Notes: a model not told the origin generated them from the letters alone. DNA of 34,252 nt from an uncultured Phycisphaerales bacterium (GCA_937858155.1 CALLYM010000272.1:1-34252); one strand, 5' to 3'. Positions 1-8,258 are shown, numbered from the stretch's first letter. Numbers and translations are program-made.

Positions 1-48
1 GGCGGCGGCCGTGGCGGCGGCGGTGGTGGCGGCAGCGGCGGCTGGTAA
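1..48 (+). CDS. C-terminal end of a Gly-rich protein (5' truncated)
   Basis: The first 48 bases read in frame 1 as 15 residues followed by TAA. All are Gly except one Arg, one Ser and a terminal Trp. A Gly/Arg-rich tail of this sort is seen on RNA-binding proteins and on some secreted proteins, but 15 residues cannot identify the protein. A strong plus-strand terminator follows about 50 bases later, which supports a real gene ending here. Confidence 0.6.
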   Translation, partial: GGGRGGGGGGGSGGW

Positions 49-94
49 TCAGCCCTGCTCAAGCACCCTCGCTTGACAACTCAATCATGAACAC

Positions 95-128
95 AACCGG
101 GACCCTCGTGGGTCCCGGTTGTTGTTTT
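95..128 (+). terminator. Intrinsic terminator of the Gly-rich gene
   Basis: A perfect 11-bp stem (AACCGGGACCC / GGGTCCCGGTT) with a TCGT loop is followed by the T-rich stretch GTTGTTTT. Confidence 0.85.
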
Positions 129-149
129 GGCGCTGTTGCCTGCGCAATG

Positions 150-177
150 AAAAACCCACCGCGCGGGCGGTGGGTTT
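150..177 (-). terminator. Intrinsic terminator of the FKBP gene
   Basis: Read on the minus strand, an 11-bp stem (AAACCCACCGC / GCGGTGGGTTT on plus) with a 4-base loop ends in five T. It lies about 20 bases past the stop of the prolyl isomerase gene. Confidence 0.85.
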
Positions 178-198
178 CGGTTGAACCGGCGTTCCGCG

Positions 199-1080
199 TC
201 AGCGTCCGCGCGAGGGCAGGTTGCGCAGCGCGACCAGCGTGAGCTCGATGTTGAGGTCGATGTTCCCAGGACGGGTCGATGAGAGCCCCGGGTTCGGCTG
301 GTTCAGGCCCGCGGGCAGGTGCACCTTGCGTGTGCCGCCGATCTTCATGCCCTTCATGGCGATCGCCATCAGGTCGAAGCGACGCTGCACCATGTACTCG
401 TTGGGGATCCAGACGCACGGGTTCGCGGCGTCCGCCTTCTCCACTTCCTTGCCGTCCTTGTCGGTGGTGGTGTGCGTGGTCACGGCGACGAACGAGTCCC
501 CCACTTCTGCGCCCGTTCCCGGGTGCACGTCTTCAACGTGGAGCGCGTCCACGATCTGGATCACAAACACCAGGTCTGTGTTCGCCGGGATGTCGGGCCC
601 GCTTCCGGTGGCGCCGTAGCCCAGCGCGGACGGGATGGTGAGGCGCCGGATGCCGCCGACCTTCATGCCGGGCACGCCCTTGGACCAGCCCTGGATAACG
701 CCGTTGAGCGAGAAGCCCAGGGGCTCGCCGCGGTTGAAGGCGGAGTCAAAGACGTGGCCATCGCTCTTGCGGGTGCCGTGGTAGAACGCGACGACGGCGT
801 CGCCAGCCTTGATCTCATAGCCGTCGCCGATCTTCAGGTCTTCGACGATGAGGCCGCCCTCAAGGGTCTCGGTCTTGACGACGGGCATATCGGGCACGGG
901 GATTCCTTTCGAGGCGGGTTCCGCCGGGGGCGTGGTGGTCGCCTCGGTCGTCTGCTTGGGCGCGGTCTGGCCCTGCTGGGCGTTCGCCGACGGCAGCGAG
1001 AAGGCCGCGCCAGCGATCACGAGGGTCGCGGCGATACCGGCGAGGAGAGAGCGGGCGGAGAATCGGTCAGCGGTTTTCAT
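199..1080 (-). CDS. Secreted FKBP-type peptidyl-prolyl cis-trans isomerase, two FKBP-like domains
   Basis: This is a 293-aa exported prolyl isomerase, expected to help proteins fold outside the cytoplasm. Residues 1-35 form a signal peptide ending near ANAQQ, then comes a Thr/Pro/Ala-rich linker. Residues 76-179 are a full FKBP domain with the usual core: VxFxY-like FYHGT, FDSAF, VIQGW, the GYG turn and IPANTDLVF. Residues 180-288 look like a second, degenerate FKBP-like unit that keeps the MKxGGxRKVxxP signature but lacks the VIxGW and GYG motifs, so it is probably non-catalytic. AAAGGA lies just upstream of the ATG. The gene faces the plus-strand gene at 1314 across about 230 bases and has its own terminator. 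The FKBP call is firm; the reading of the second domain is inference. Confidence 0.93.
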   Translation of the reverse strand: MKTADRFSARSLLAGIAATLVIAGAAFSLPSANAQQGQTAPKQTTEATTTPPAEPASKGIPVPDMPVVKTETLEGGLIVEDLKIGDGYEIKAGDAVVAFYHGTRKSDGHVFDSAFNRGEPLGFSLNGVIQGWSKGVPGMKVGGIRRLTIPSALGYGATGSGPDIPANTDLVFVIQIVDALHVEDVHPGTGAEVGDSFVAVTTHTTTDKDGKEVEKADAANPCVWIPNEYMVQRRFDLMAIAMKGMKIGGTRKVHLPAGLNQPNPGLSSTRPGNIDLNIELTLVALRNLPSRGR

Positions 1081-1182
1081 GGTGTCCTTTCAAGCTGGGA
1101 AAAGCTGAGGGCGAAGGGTAGGGGAGACCCTCCGGGGGTTATCCAATGGCCTGACCAGCGCACTTCTGTGGAAATCTGGCCC

Positions 1183-1219
1183 CGATCACCACGGTTTGTG
1201 CGACACTTTGTGGTGATCG
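1183..1219. promoter_or_regulatory. 10-bp perfect inverted repeat between divergent genes
   Basis: CGATCACCAC (1183-1192) is mirrored exactly by GTGGTGATCG (1210-1219) with 17 bases between. It lies between the divergent starts of the FKBP gene (1080) and the HExxE gene (1314), where an operator would be expected. There is no T-run on either side, so it is not a terminator. An operator role is inference. Confidence 0.45.
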
Positions 1220-1313
1220 ACGCGCGGCGCTTGCGGCGCAGGCCGGTCTTGATAGTCTATGGAACACGTCATGTCCTCGTTCCGTGCCCACAGAGACCGC
1301 AAAGGAGATTCGC

Positions 1314-2258
1314 ATGCGCTTTGTCCAGCAGGTCGCACTCGTCGCGGAAACCGAATCCATCAGTTTCTCCGAGCTTACACGCGTGTCCGCTGCGCTGCAG
1401 AAGCAGGCGTCGCGGGACCTTGAGCGGTACTGGGATATCACCGCGACGGTTGATCCCTTCGTCAGCCTGGACGATGTGCCGCCCGGCTACTGGCCCATCA
1501 TTGTGCGCGACGACATCCCCTACGAGGCCGCGGGGATCCACATCGACAAGGACGGGCAGCCGCTGTCGCTGGTGACGGCGTCGGACGAGTGGTCGCTCAC
1601 GGCGAGCCATGAGCTGCTGGAAATGCTGGTGGACCCCTTCGGCAACCGGCTGATCGCGGGTGTATCACCCATGCCGGGCCAGGGGCGCGTCGAGTTTCTC
1701 GTCGAGGTCTCTGACCCGAGCGAGGACGTGGCGTTCTCGTACCACGCGAACGGCGTGCGCGTGTCGGACTTCTACACGCCACGGTACTTTGATCCCGTCG
1801 CTGCGCAGGGCGTGCAGTACTCCTTCACCGGGGCGATCAAGCAGCCGCGCGAGGTGCTGAAAGGCGGGTACCTCTCCTGGCATGAGCCGGTCAGTGACCA
1901 CTGGTTCCAGATGACATGGTTCACGGGGAACAAGCCCACCTTCCGTGACCTTGGGCCGCTGACCGCACGGGGCGGGATTCGCGCGCAGATCGATGCGCTT
2001 ACCAGCAAGCACAAAATGAAGGTCATGGGGCTTGGGAAGAAGGAAGCACGCAAGGCGGAGAAGAGTGTCGCCATGGCCGGGGTGCTTGCGTCCGTCACCA
2101 CCGCTCCCGGCACTCGCTCTGGTTCCCGCGCGAGCCTGATGGAATCCCCCCGCGCCGCGTCGGGTCAGCGGTTCAGCGTGGACGTGTACCGCACGAGCGA
2201 GGCGAAAGCCTCGGCGCTGCGGAAACAGATCAAGGCGGTGCTAAGGAAGGCAAAGTAA
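1314..2258 (+). CDS. Uncharacterised protein with HExxE...EVSDP zincin-like motif
   Basis: I do not recognise an assigned function. The start at 1314 is chosen because AAAGGAG lies six bases before it; an in-frame ATG at 1284 lacks this. The protein is 314 aa with no signal peptide. The most telling stretch is SHELLEMLVDP near residues 100-110, a His-Glu pair followed by a third acidic residue, and then VEFLVEVSDPSED about 25 residues later. Together they look like the ligand set of a metal-dependent hydrolase, though not the classical HExxH. The middle part is rich in aromatic and Gly motifs (SDFYTPRYFDP, YSFTGAI, GGYLSWHEPVSDHW). The last 80 residues are basic and Ser/Ala-rich with a Lys/Arg end. 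Protease activity is a guess from the motif only. Confidence 0.75.
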   Translation: MRFVQQVALVAETESISFSELTRVSAALQKQASRDLERYWDITATVDPFVSLDDVPPGYWPIIVRDDIPYEAAGIHIDKDGQPLSLVTASDEWSLTASHELLEMLVDPFGNRLIAGVSPMPGQGRVEFLVEVSDPSEDVAFSYHANGVRVSDFYTPRYFDPVAAQGVQYSFTGAIKQPREVLKGGYLSWHEPVSDHWFQMTWFTGNKPTFRDLGPLTARGGIRAQIDALTSKHKMKVMGLGKKEARKAEKSVAMAGVLASVTTAPGTRSGSRASLMESPRAASGQRFSVDVYRTSEAKASALRKQIKAVLRKAK

Positions 2259-2274
2259 AGAGAGTCGGCCGGCC

Positions 2275-2529
2275 CTACTTCCTGGACTTCGCCGGTGCGC
2301 TCTTCTTTGCCGTGGCGCGAGAACCTGGCTTGGGCATGCCGCCCAGTTGAGCCATCCGCTTCTGGATGAACTCACGGGGAGAAGGCGAAGCACCTCCGCT
2401 GTCAGTTTGCCCACCCGGCGTGGCGGCTTGCTTGATCAAGTCCGATATTTCATCGTGCAACCGATCAGCACGGGCCTTGGAGGCCGCACGCATCTGCTCG
2501 TTTACCACTTTTCGAGGTCGCTTGGCCAT
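2275..2529 (-). CDS. Small basic hypothetical protein
   Basis: This 84-aa ORF lies in the gap between two plus-strand genes and reads against them. The first 35 residues look helical (MAKRPRKVVNEQMRAASKARADRL..., then DEISDLIKQ). A Gly/Ser-rich spacer follows, then SPREFIQKRMAQLGG and an Ala/Lys/Ser-rich basic tail. No family was recognised; the charge pattern would fit a nucleic-acid-binding or antitoxin-like small protein, but nothing shows this. No good ribosome binding site precedes the ATG, which lowers confidence. Confidence 0.55.
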   Translation of the reverse strand: MAKRPRKVVNEQMRAASKARADRLHDEISDLIKQAATPGGQTDSGGASPSPREFIQKRMAQLGGMPKPGSRATAKKSAPAKSRK

Positions 2530-2634
2530 ACCGGGAGTTTAGATGCCGGAATTCATGACAGTCTCTTCATAATCCGCACGCATGCTGCCCGGGCCGGTGT
2601 GTGGCACGAGGGCCCGCAGCACAGGAGCATGTCT

Positions 2635-3816
2635 ATGAAGCGTTCAGTCTTTGGCGCGTGTGTCGTGGCGGTGGTGGCGTTGTCGGGTCTACCCGCAACC
2701 TCGGTTCTTGCAGCAGAAGTTGTGCCCGGAACGACCCTGCCCGACTCCTCCACCCTAGTGGGGTTCGGCGCTGCGGAGTCGGTCGCGAAGGCGCGTTCGG
2801 CCCTCACCACGACCCGTATCAATCTGGAGCCCGACGAGGGGGCGTGGCGCTACCGCGTCGAGGGATTTGGCGTGCGTGGTCAGCGCATCCGCGTGGACGT
2901 GCTCGCCACCACCGGTGACGTGATCCGTGTCCGCAACGAAGGTGGCGGCGGGCGCCTGTCTCGCGAGGCGGCGGCGATCCGCGCTGCGGTCAATTCCTTC
3001 ACGGTTTCCTTTGCCCAGGCGGCGGACATTGCCGCCACCGCCAATGCCGGGTTCTTCGTGCATGATGTGCGGCTCGAACTCCGCAACGGCACGCTGGTGT
3101 ACAAGGTGCAACTGGTGAACGCAACCGCTTCTCGCGAGGTCCGCCTGAACCCGGTGGGCGGCGCGATCATCTCGACGCAGGCGGGTGACGACACCGGCGG
3201 CGGTACAGGCGATGCGCCTAACCACGATCAGAACGACGACCACGGAGGCGCCGCGGGGAATTCCGGGAATGCGGGCGGGTCGAATACTGGCGGCTCCAAC
3301 TCCGGAAACTCGGGTTCGAGCAACTCCGGAAACTCGGGTTCGGGCAACTCTGGGAATACACCCCAGACGGGCAACATCCCCAACCAGCCACGCGCGGTCG
3401 CCGCGGCGCTCGCGGCCGCGCTCGCAGGCGGCCCTTCGGGCACTCAGCTGGTGGAGTCACGCTACGTGCGGATCCGCAACCAGATGCAGTTTGAGGCGAT
3501 CACCCTCGCGCCCGGCAACATTGGGACGAGGACGCGGTTTGATCTCCGCACCGGGAACATTGCGGGTGTCTCGGGCGAGCAGGTAGGGTCGGACGATCTT
3601 GCCCGGCTTGCTGCATTCCAGGCGGCCCTGGGTGGCGCAGCGTCGATCACGCCGGACGCCGCTGTCACGTCGGCGTGGAACGCGAACCGCGGCGATGTGC
3701 TGCGTGTGGAGCCGAGCGTGCAGAGGACCACCCCGGTGTACGAAGTGCGCATGCTGCTGGGCAACCGCGAACGCACCATCAAGGTCCACGCCGTGACCGG
3801 CACGGTGGTGAACTGA
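2635..3816 (+). CDS. Secreted PepSY-like domain protein with Gly/Asn/Ser linker
   Basis: The start at 2635 (MKRSVFG) is preferred over the ATG at 2629 because AGGAG at 2623-2627 is seven bases from it. The protein is 393 aa with a signal peptide ending near VLAAE. Three segments follow the PepSY pattern, in which a helix is followed by strands of the type vYeVxl...vdaxtGxv: roughly residues 45-105, 115-180 (LVYKVQLVN...LNPVGGAI) and 325-393 (PVYEVRMLLG...VHAVTGTVVN). Between the second and third lies a low-complexity Gly/Asn/Ser linker encoded by tandem repeats. PepSY domains occur in secreted proteins, some of which inhibit proteases or bind the cell surface. The role here is unknown. Confidence 0.8.
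   Translation: MKRSVFGACVVAVVALSGLPATSVLAAEVVPGTTLPDSSTLVGFGAAESVAKARSALTTTRINLEPDEGAWRYRVEGFGVRGQRIRVDVLATTGDVIRVRNEGGGGRLSREAAAIRAAVNSFTVSFAQAADIAATANAGFFVHDVRLELRNGTLVYKVQLVNATASREVRLNPVGGAIISTQAGDDTGGGTGDAPNHDQNDDHGGAAGNSGNAGGSNTGGSNSGNSGSSNSGNSGSGNSGNTPQTGNIPNQPRAVAAALAAALAGGPSGTQLVESRYVRIRNQMQFEAITLAPGNIGTRTRFDLRTGNIAGVSGEQVGSDDLARLAAFQAALGGAASITPDAAVTSAWNANRGDVLRVEPSVQRTTPVYEVRMLLGNRERTIKVHAVTGTVVN
3297..3357 (+). repeat. 24-bp tandem repeat in the linker of the PepSY-like gene
   Basis: Two almost identical 24-base units (3297-3320 and 3321-3344, one base different) and a decayed third copy encode the Ser/Asn/Gly linker. In-frame unit length means that copy-number change would alter linker length without a frameshift. 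Confidence 0.85.
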
Positions 3817-3854
3817 GAAGCCGACCGAGGCAAGATTCGAACGGGACGCAAGGG

Positions 3855-3884
3855 GCGGCCGCGGCAAGCGGTCGCTCTTTGTTT
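3855..3884 (+). terminator. Likely terminator of the PepSY-like gene
   Basis: GCGGCCGC, loop GGCAA, then GCGGTCGC (one G-U pair) is followed by CTCTTTGTTT. It lies 39 bases after the stop codon. Confidence 0.65.
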
Positions 3885-3980
3885 ACTCGGGTACCCGACG
3901 TAGTCGGGGCGCTCGCCCGCAGTTTCGCGTGGTTCGCGGGGCGTCGTGCGAGCGGTGTGAAGAAGGCTCAAGTGCGGCGA

Positions 3981-4208
3981 TCAAGACAGCGCATCGCTGC
4001 GCGCCAGGAAGTACCACGCGCCCATGCACGCCGCGAAGAGCACCCACATGAGGATGAGCGACGAAACGAAGTAGGGGTACACGCACAGCGCGATGCCCGC
4101 GCCCAGGCACGGCATGTTCACGTCCTTCTTGCCGCGCATGAACAGGACCATGCCGACCATGCTGATGATGATGCCCGAGAGGAGCGACCAGGGGTTGCCG
4201 AAGTCCAT
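3981..4208 (-). CDS. Small integral membrane protein
   Basis: This 75-aa protein is nearly all membrane. Hydrophobic spans run about residues 8-24 (LLSGIIISMVGMVLFM), 34-50 (CLGAGIALCVYPYFVS) and 51-68 (SLILMWVLFAACMGAWYF), with a short RGKKD loop that should face the cytoplasm. Small proteins with this GxxF-RGKK-xxPxxxGxxLxxYPYFxS layout are widespread in bacteria and unassigned. There is no clear ribosome binding site. It converges with the PepSY-like gene and is followed upstream by another minus-strand membrane protein. Confidence 0.8.
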   Translation of the reverse strand: MDFGNPWSLLSGIIISMVGMVLFMRGKKDVNMPCLGAGIALCVYPYFVSSLILMWVLFAACMGAWYFLARSDALS

Positions 4209-4287
4209 GGAAGGAGGATCGGCTGGCGGCTGGCCGTGGTGGAGGCACGGGCGTGACGGCGGGATGATCGGGCCTGAGAGCGCCCGC

Positions 4288-4974
4288 TCAGGCTTGCGGC
4301 CCGGTCCCTATCGGACGCGACTTCCCGCACTCCGGGCAGGGTGCGTTGGACGGCAAGCCGCGGAGGTCATAACGACAGACGGAACACAAACCCGCCTTCG
4401 CGGCTCTCCGCTTTCGGAGGAACCCGGGAAACGCGGCGATCGCGTACAACGCTGAGCCGTAGGCGGCGGTGTTCCCGGCGAGCCCCAGCGCCAGTGGGTG
4501 TGCTGGGTAACGCGTTTCTCCGATGGACACGCTGTTGGCGGAGGCGATATCACTGCTGAAGCATCCGTGAAAAGAATGCCATTCGCGATGCTGAAGGCAT
4601 CGGAACGGCAAACCGAACGAACACACGCTGAGGTTATTCGATCCTATTTTGAAGGCGGCGTCGCCGTCTGGTTCGCCGGGCGAGAGCGAGACCTTCCACG
4701 GGAGTTGGCCATAGATGACAACGGTGCTCTCACCATCGGACTTTTCAAAGCCCTCGGTCGTCGAGTAGTACCGGTTCGTTTCACCCGGCTGCTTGAACAC
4801 GCGACGCGCGATGCACGTTTTCCCATCCGGTAATACCCATGCGGTTTCGTCGACCAAGTGCGACATCTTCCACGCGGGCCAGCGTGCGAGCGCCCAGGCG
4901 ACCGCAACGCTGACACACGGGCCCAGTGCGAGGCAGGCGATCGCGCGAAAGAGCTTGATACGGGGGCGTGGCAC
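4288..4974 (-). CDS. Membrane protein with C-terminal zinc ribbon
   Basis: A 228-aa protein that probably starts at a GTG with AGGAA just upstream. It has an N-terminal membrane span (about residues 9-31), an extracytoplasmic region of about 130 residues with several Cys, a second hydrophobic span (about 161-184), a basic RKRR stretch and then a zinc ribbon: C197, C200, C213 and C216 in CSVCRYDLRGL...CPECG. Planctomycetes carry many membrane proteins with a CxxCxYDLRG ribbon of this sort and no assigned function. The ribbon should be cytoplasmic if RKRR follows the positive-inside rule. GC content is lower than in the neighbours. Confidence 0.8.
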   Translation of the reverse strand: MPRPRIKLFRAIACLALGPCVSVAVAWALARWPAWKMSHLVDETAWVLPDGKTCIARRVFKQPGETNRYYSTTEGFEKSDGESTVVIYGQLPWKVSLSPGEPDGDAAFKIGSNNLSVCSFGLPFRCLQHREWHSFHGCFSSDIASANSVSIGETRYPAHPLALGLAGNTAAYGSALYAIAAFPGFLRKRRAAKAGLCSVCRYDLRGLPSNAPCPECGKSRPIGTGPQA

Positions 4975-5011
4975 GAGTTCCTGTACGCTTGATCAAGGGC
5001 ATGGGTGCGAG

Positions 5012-5038
5012 AAAAACCCCGGCGAGGTGCCGGGGTTT
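5012..5038 (-). terminator. Intrinsic terminator of the deoxyhypusine synthase-like gene
   Basis: On the minus strand a 10-bp stem (AAACCCCGGC / GCCGGGGTTT on plus) with a 5-base loop ends in a run of five T. It lies about 50 bases past the stop codon. Confidence 0.85.
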
Positions 5039-5089
5039 GGGATGGTGTTTGGGTGTGGGAGCCCCGCGTTAGCACTTGGGGTTCGTGCG

Positions 5090-6256
5090 TTACCGTGCCG
5101 CCATCTTCTTCTTGCCCTTCGCCACAGGCTTCACTTCCTTCGTCACGCGCTCGCTCGCCGCCTTCTCGAACAGGTCGGCGAACTTGCGGGCCTTGCGGTT
5201 CTTCCACTGGCGGCGGTGGTAGGCGTCGCTCGCGAGGAGCGGGAACAGGGCCGAGTACTCGCCGAAGACCATCTGCTCGTGCACGACATCCACCTTGCCC
5301 CAGGAGCAGGCCTCGCGGAGGGTGCTGCCGCTCAGCGCGCCGTCGCGGCTGTCGGCGACGGTGAACTGGATGGCGTACTTGTGCATGCCCACGTCGCCGC
5401 GGGCCTTACCGCCGCGCTTCTCGACGAGCAGTTCCGCCGCCACGACGATGTCCTGAGCGAAGTTCTTAGGCACGCCGCCGCCCATCATGAGCAGGCCGGT
5501 GTCGGGGTTGGCGAACTTGATCTCGGTCAGCTCGCGGAAGTCGGCGCCGCTGTCAAAGGCCATCATCTGCTGGCGGCTCTTGCCCTGCTCGATCATGTCC
5601 ACCTGGTGCATGACGATGCCAAAGCCCGCGGAGCAGTCGCTGAACGCCGGGCAGAAGATCGGCACACGCTTGCGGTGGGCCGTCAGCACGAGGCTCTCGT
5701 TTTTAGGGTGGTGCTTGGCGAGGTACGCGCCCATCGCGTCGATCAGTTCCCGGCTGGAGTACGCGCCCGGGCCGTTGTCCTTCAGGAACTGGTCGAACAC
5801 CTTCTTGGTCGCGTCGTCGCAGGCGCGGAGCTCGTCCTCGTCGATGTAGGTGTCGTAGATGCGGTCGATCATCATGTCGCGGAGCGTGGGGTCGTCCACC
5901 GGGGGCGCCTCGGGGCTGCCGGGGGCGATGTAGTGGCGGAACCCCAGCCCCTCGAAGAAGTCCTGGTCCACGATGTTCGCGCCGGTGGAGACGATGGCGT
6001 CCACCATGTTGTTCTCGAGCATCGTGATGATGGCCTTCTTGAGGCCGGCGGAGATCATGCTGCCGGCGAGGCACAGGATGACCGCGCAGTCGTTGTCCGC
6101 GAGCATCATCGAGTAGATGTCGCTGGCCTTGGCCAGCGTGCGGCTGGTGTACGCCATGTCGCGGTACGCGTCGATGACGGGGCGGGCGTCGAACGCCGTG
6201 ATGTCAATGTGCTGAACGGGGCGGGCGAGGAGGTCCTTCTTTGTCCACTTGGCCAT
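5090..6256 (-). CDS. Deoxyhypusine synthase-like protein (DHS family, possible homospermidine synthase)
   Basis: The 388-aa protein starts at 6256 (MAKWTKKDLL), with GGAAGG seven bases before; a longer frame upstream has no such site. DHS-family enzymes move an aminobutyl group from spermidine using NAD and a Lys nucleophile. Here the family core is clear: LAGSMISAGL near 63-72, STGANIVDQD near 90-99, CPAFSDCSAG near 202-211, FDSGADF, LMMGGGVPKNF near 256-266, and SWGK with K321 at the nucleophile position. Bacteria lack eIF5A, the eukaryotic substrate, and some bacterial DHS relatives make homospermidine or take part in other polyamine steps, so the substrate is uncertain. A Lys-rich tail (KKKMAAR) ends the protein. 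The gene is alone, divergent from the chemoreceptor. Confidence 0.9.
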   Translation of the reverse strand: MAKWTKKDLLARPVQHIDITAFDARPVIDAYRDMAYTSRTLAKASDIYSMMLADNDCAVILCLAGSMISAGLKKAIITMLENNMVDAIVSTGANIVDQDFFEGLGFRHYIAPGSPEAPPVDDPTLRDMMIDRIYDTYIDEDELRACDDATKKVFDQFLKDNGPGAYSSRELIDAMGAYLAKHHPKNESLVLTAHRKRVPIFCPAFSDCSAGFGIVMHQVDMIEQGKSRQQMMAFDSGADFRELTEIKFANPDTGLLMMGGGVPKNFAQDIVVAAELLVEKRGGKARGDVGMHKYAIQFTVADSRDGALSGSTLREACSWGKVDVVHEQMVFGEYSALFPLLASDAYHRRQWKNRKARKFADLFEKAASERVTKEVKPVAKGKKKMAAR

Positions 6257-6571
6257 GTCAGTGCCTTCCAATCTGGTCCCGCGCAAGGGCGCGGGACCGG
6301 TCTGGCCAACCCCCCTGGCCCGGGTCTTTTCACATCCGCGGGGGTGACGCGGCGAACAGCGAATTCTAGGACGATTCTTGGGAATTCGGGGCCCTTGTTC
6401 GCGGCTTTGCGCAAGTTTCGCGGCGCGACTTACGGCAAGCGGCACAGGCGTCACCGCCGGAGAGGGGATTGCACTCCGCGCGGTTCCTAAGGCTCAATTC
6501 GCCCGTCAATGTCGCCAATAGCAGGCGGAGTGAAGCCGCGCGTTCCATCCACGCGCCGGTTGGGAGTACTC
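6257..6571. other. Divergent intergenic region, about 315 bases
   Basis: This holds the leaders of the DHS-like gene (-) and the chemoreceptor (+). It contains the 10-bp hairpin at 6275-6298, a CGAATTC...GAATTCG inverted repeat near 6359-6387, and the ribosome binding site GGGAG (6562-6566) for the chemoreceptor. A TAGAAT near 6363-6368 on the minus strand could be a -10 box, but no matching -35 box was found. No ORF here looks real. Confidence 0.5.
6275..6298 (-). promoter_or_regulatory. Leader hairpin directly before the ribosome binding site of the DHS-like gene
   Basis: GGTCCCGCGC / GCGCGGGACC is a perfect 10-bp stem with a 4-base loop. On the minus strand it ends five bases before GGAAGG, the ribosome binding site for the start at 6256. 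No T-run follows, so a terminator is unlikely. A role in translation or mRNA stability is inferred from position. Confidence 0.5.
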
Positions 6572-8221
6572 ATGCTTCTCAAGAACCTGCGCCTGACCTG
6601 GAAACTTGCCCTGCTCTGCGGCCTGCCGATTACGGGGCTGGCTGTCTTCGCAACAGTTGCTTTCCAGACTGTGCGCGAGGTGCGCGTGCAGGGGCCGGCG
6701 TACAACCAGATCATCCTCGGCAAGGACCTGATCGCCGACATCCTGCCGCCTCCGGCGTACGTCATCGAGACCGATCAGGTGGTCCTGCAGATGCTCAGCG
6801 CGGCGGACCAGCAGACGCTGGAATCGCTCATCAAGCGCACGCAGCAGCAGCGGAAAGACTATGACTCGCGCATCACCTACTGGCAGGACAATCTCCCCGC
6901 GAGCCCGATGAAGGACAAGCTGCTCGGCAGCAGCCAGCAGACCGCCCGCACGTACTTCGATCTGCTCGAGAACCAGTTCCTGCCCGCCGTCCGTCGGCAT
7001 GATCTTGAGACCGCCACGGCGGTCGCGACCGGCCCGATGCACGAGGCGTTCGAACAGCACCGCGCGGCGATCAACGAGGTGGTGACGCTCGCAACGGACT
7101 TCGCGTCGCACAACGAGTCGGAGGCTGCCGGCGTGCTGGCGGCGCGGAATCGGCTGCTGTGGACGGTTGCGGGCTGCGCGGGCGTCTTCTCCGTCCTCCT
7201 GGGGTGGCTGCTGGCCAAGAACATCAGCGGGCCGCTGTCGCAGATGCTTGTCACGGTCGACGGCATCGCCAGCGGGCGCCTGGACCTCTCGAGCCGCGTG
7301 GACGAGAAACGGAAGGACGAGCTCGGCCTTCTGGGCGCGGGCGTCAACCGGTTCGTGGGCAAGCTGGAAGAACTGATGTCGTCGACGTCGCAGGCGGCGG
7401 ACGACTTGACGCAGTCTTCGGGGGCCCTCAACGAACTGGCGGCGTCCATGAACGAACGCATGGAGAGGCAGACCAGCCGCGTGCGTGAGATCGCGGCCGC
7501 CGTGACGGAGATGTCCGCGTCGGCGTCGGAGGTCGCGAGGCAGGCGGCGGACGCGTCCGCGGCGGCGGCGGACTCGGGCCGGGTGGCGGGTGAGGGCGGG
7601 GAGTCGATGCGGACAAGCATCGCGGGGATGGACGACATCCGCAGCGCGGTGCAGAACAGCACCCAGCGCGTGCACGCGTTGGGTGCACGGACCGAGTCGA
7701 TCGGCGAGATGATCAAGGTCATCAACGACATCGCCGAGCAGACCAACCTTCTCGCGCTGAACGCGGCGATCGAGGCCGCGCGGGCCGGCGAGCACGGGCG
7801 CGGCTTTGCGGTCGTGGCCGACGAGGTCCGAAAGCTTGCGGACCGCACGACCAAGGCGACGGAGGAGATCAGCCAGTCCATCCGGCAGATCCAGGCCGAG
7901 ACCAAGCAGGTGGTGCTGAGCATGGATACGGGTGTCGCCAAGGTGGAAGAGGGCTCCCACCTTTCCGTGCAGGCGGGCGAGAGCCTGGAGAAGATCGTGG
8001 GTGGGTCTTCGAGCGTGAGCCGCATGATCAGCTCGATCGCGACCGCGGCGCACCAGCAGTCCAGCACGACCGAGGAGCTCAGCCGCTCGCTCGAGGAGAT
8101 CGTCAGCATCAACCACGCCGCGCACAACGAGCAGGAGACTCTCGCCGCGGTCTCTGCGAAGGCGGCTATGCTGCGCGGAGTGGTGGAACAGAGCGGGCTG
8201 CGGCTCGCCAAGCGTGGCTGA
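6572..8221 (+). CDS. Methyl-accepting chemotaxis protein
   Basis: A 549-aa membrane chemoreceptor. The start at 6572 ([10 protein letters not shown]) has GGGAG five bases upstream. Order: membrane span 1 about residues 10-32, periplasmic four-helix-type sensor about 33-190, span 2 about 194-214 ([20 protein letters not shown]), a HAMP linker about 215-268, then a long coiled-coil signalling domain. The hairpin tip that contacts CheA/CheW is unmistakable ([19 protein letters not shown], then [16 protein letters not shown]). Family knowledge says it relays a ligand signal to the CheA kinase. No che gene lies in the window. The ligand is unknown; the sensor region has a 4HB-like helical look but no named motif. 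Confidence 0.95.
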   Translation: MLLKNLRLTWKLALLCGLPITGLAVFATVAFQTVREVRVQGPAYNQIILGKDLIADILPPPAYVIETDQVVLQMLSAADQQTLESLIKRTQQQRKDYDSRITYWQDNLPASPMKDKLLGSSQQTARTYFDLLENQFLPAVRRHDLETATAVATGPMHEAFEQHRAAINEVVTLATDFASHNESEAAGVLAARNRLLWTVAGCAGVFSVLLGWLLAKNISGPLSQMLVTVDGIASGRLDLSSRVDEKRKDELGLLGAGVNRFVGKLEELMSSTSQAADDLTQSSGALNELAASMNERMERQTSRVREIAAAVTEMSASASEVARQAADASAAAADSGRVAGEGGESMRTSIAGMDDIRSAVQNSTQRVHALGARTESIGEMIKVINDIAEQTNLLALNAAIEAARAGEHGRGFAVVADEVRKLADRTTKATEEISQSIRQIQAETKQVVLSMDTGVAKVEEGSHLSVQAGESLEKIVGGSSSVSRMISSIATAAHQQSSTTEELSRSLEEIVSINHAAHNEQETLAAVSAKAAMLRGVVEQSGLRLAKRG

Positions 8222-8258
8222 CGGGGCCGCCCGCTCGACAGCATGACCGGCCCGCGGT

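Noticed and set aside
3297-3357. Regular 24-base repeats considered as a CRISPR array
   Set aside because: Units are directly adjacent without spacers, in frame, and encode a Ser/Asn/Gly linker.
3820-3840. GATTCGAAC string recalling a tRNA T-loop
   Set aside because: No acceptor stem, anticodon arm or CCA end can be folded around it.
4793-6490. 565-codon plus-strand ORF opposite the DHS-like gene
   Set aside because: His/Val/Ala/Arg-rich composition is typical of the antisense of a GC-rich gene; the minus-strand protein has clear family motifs.
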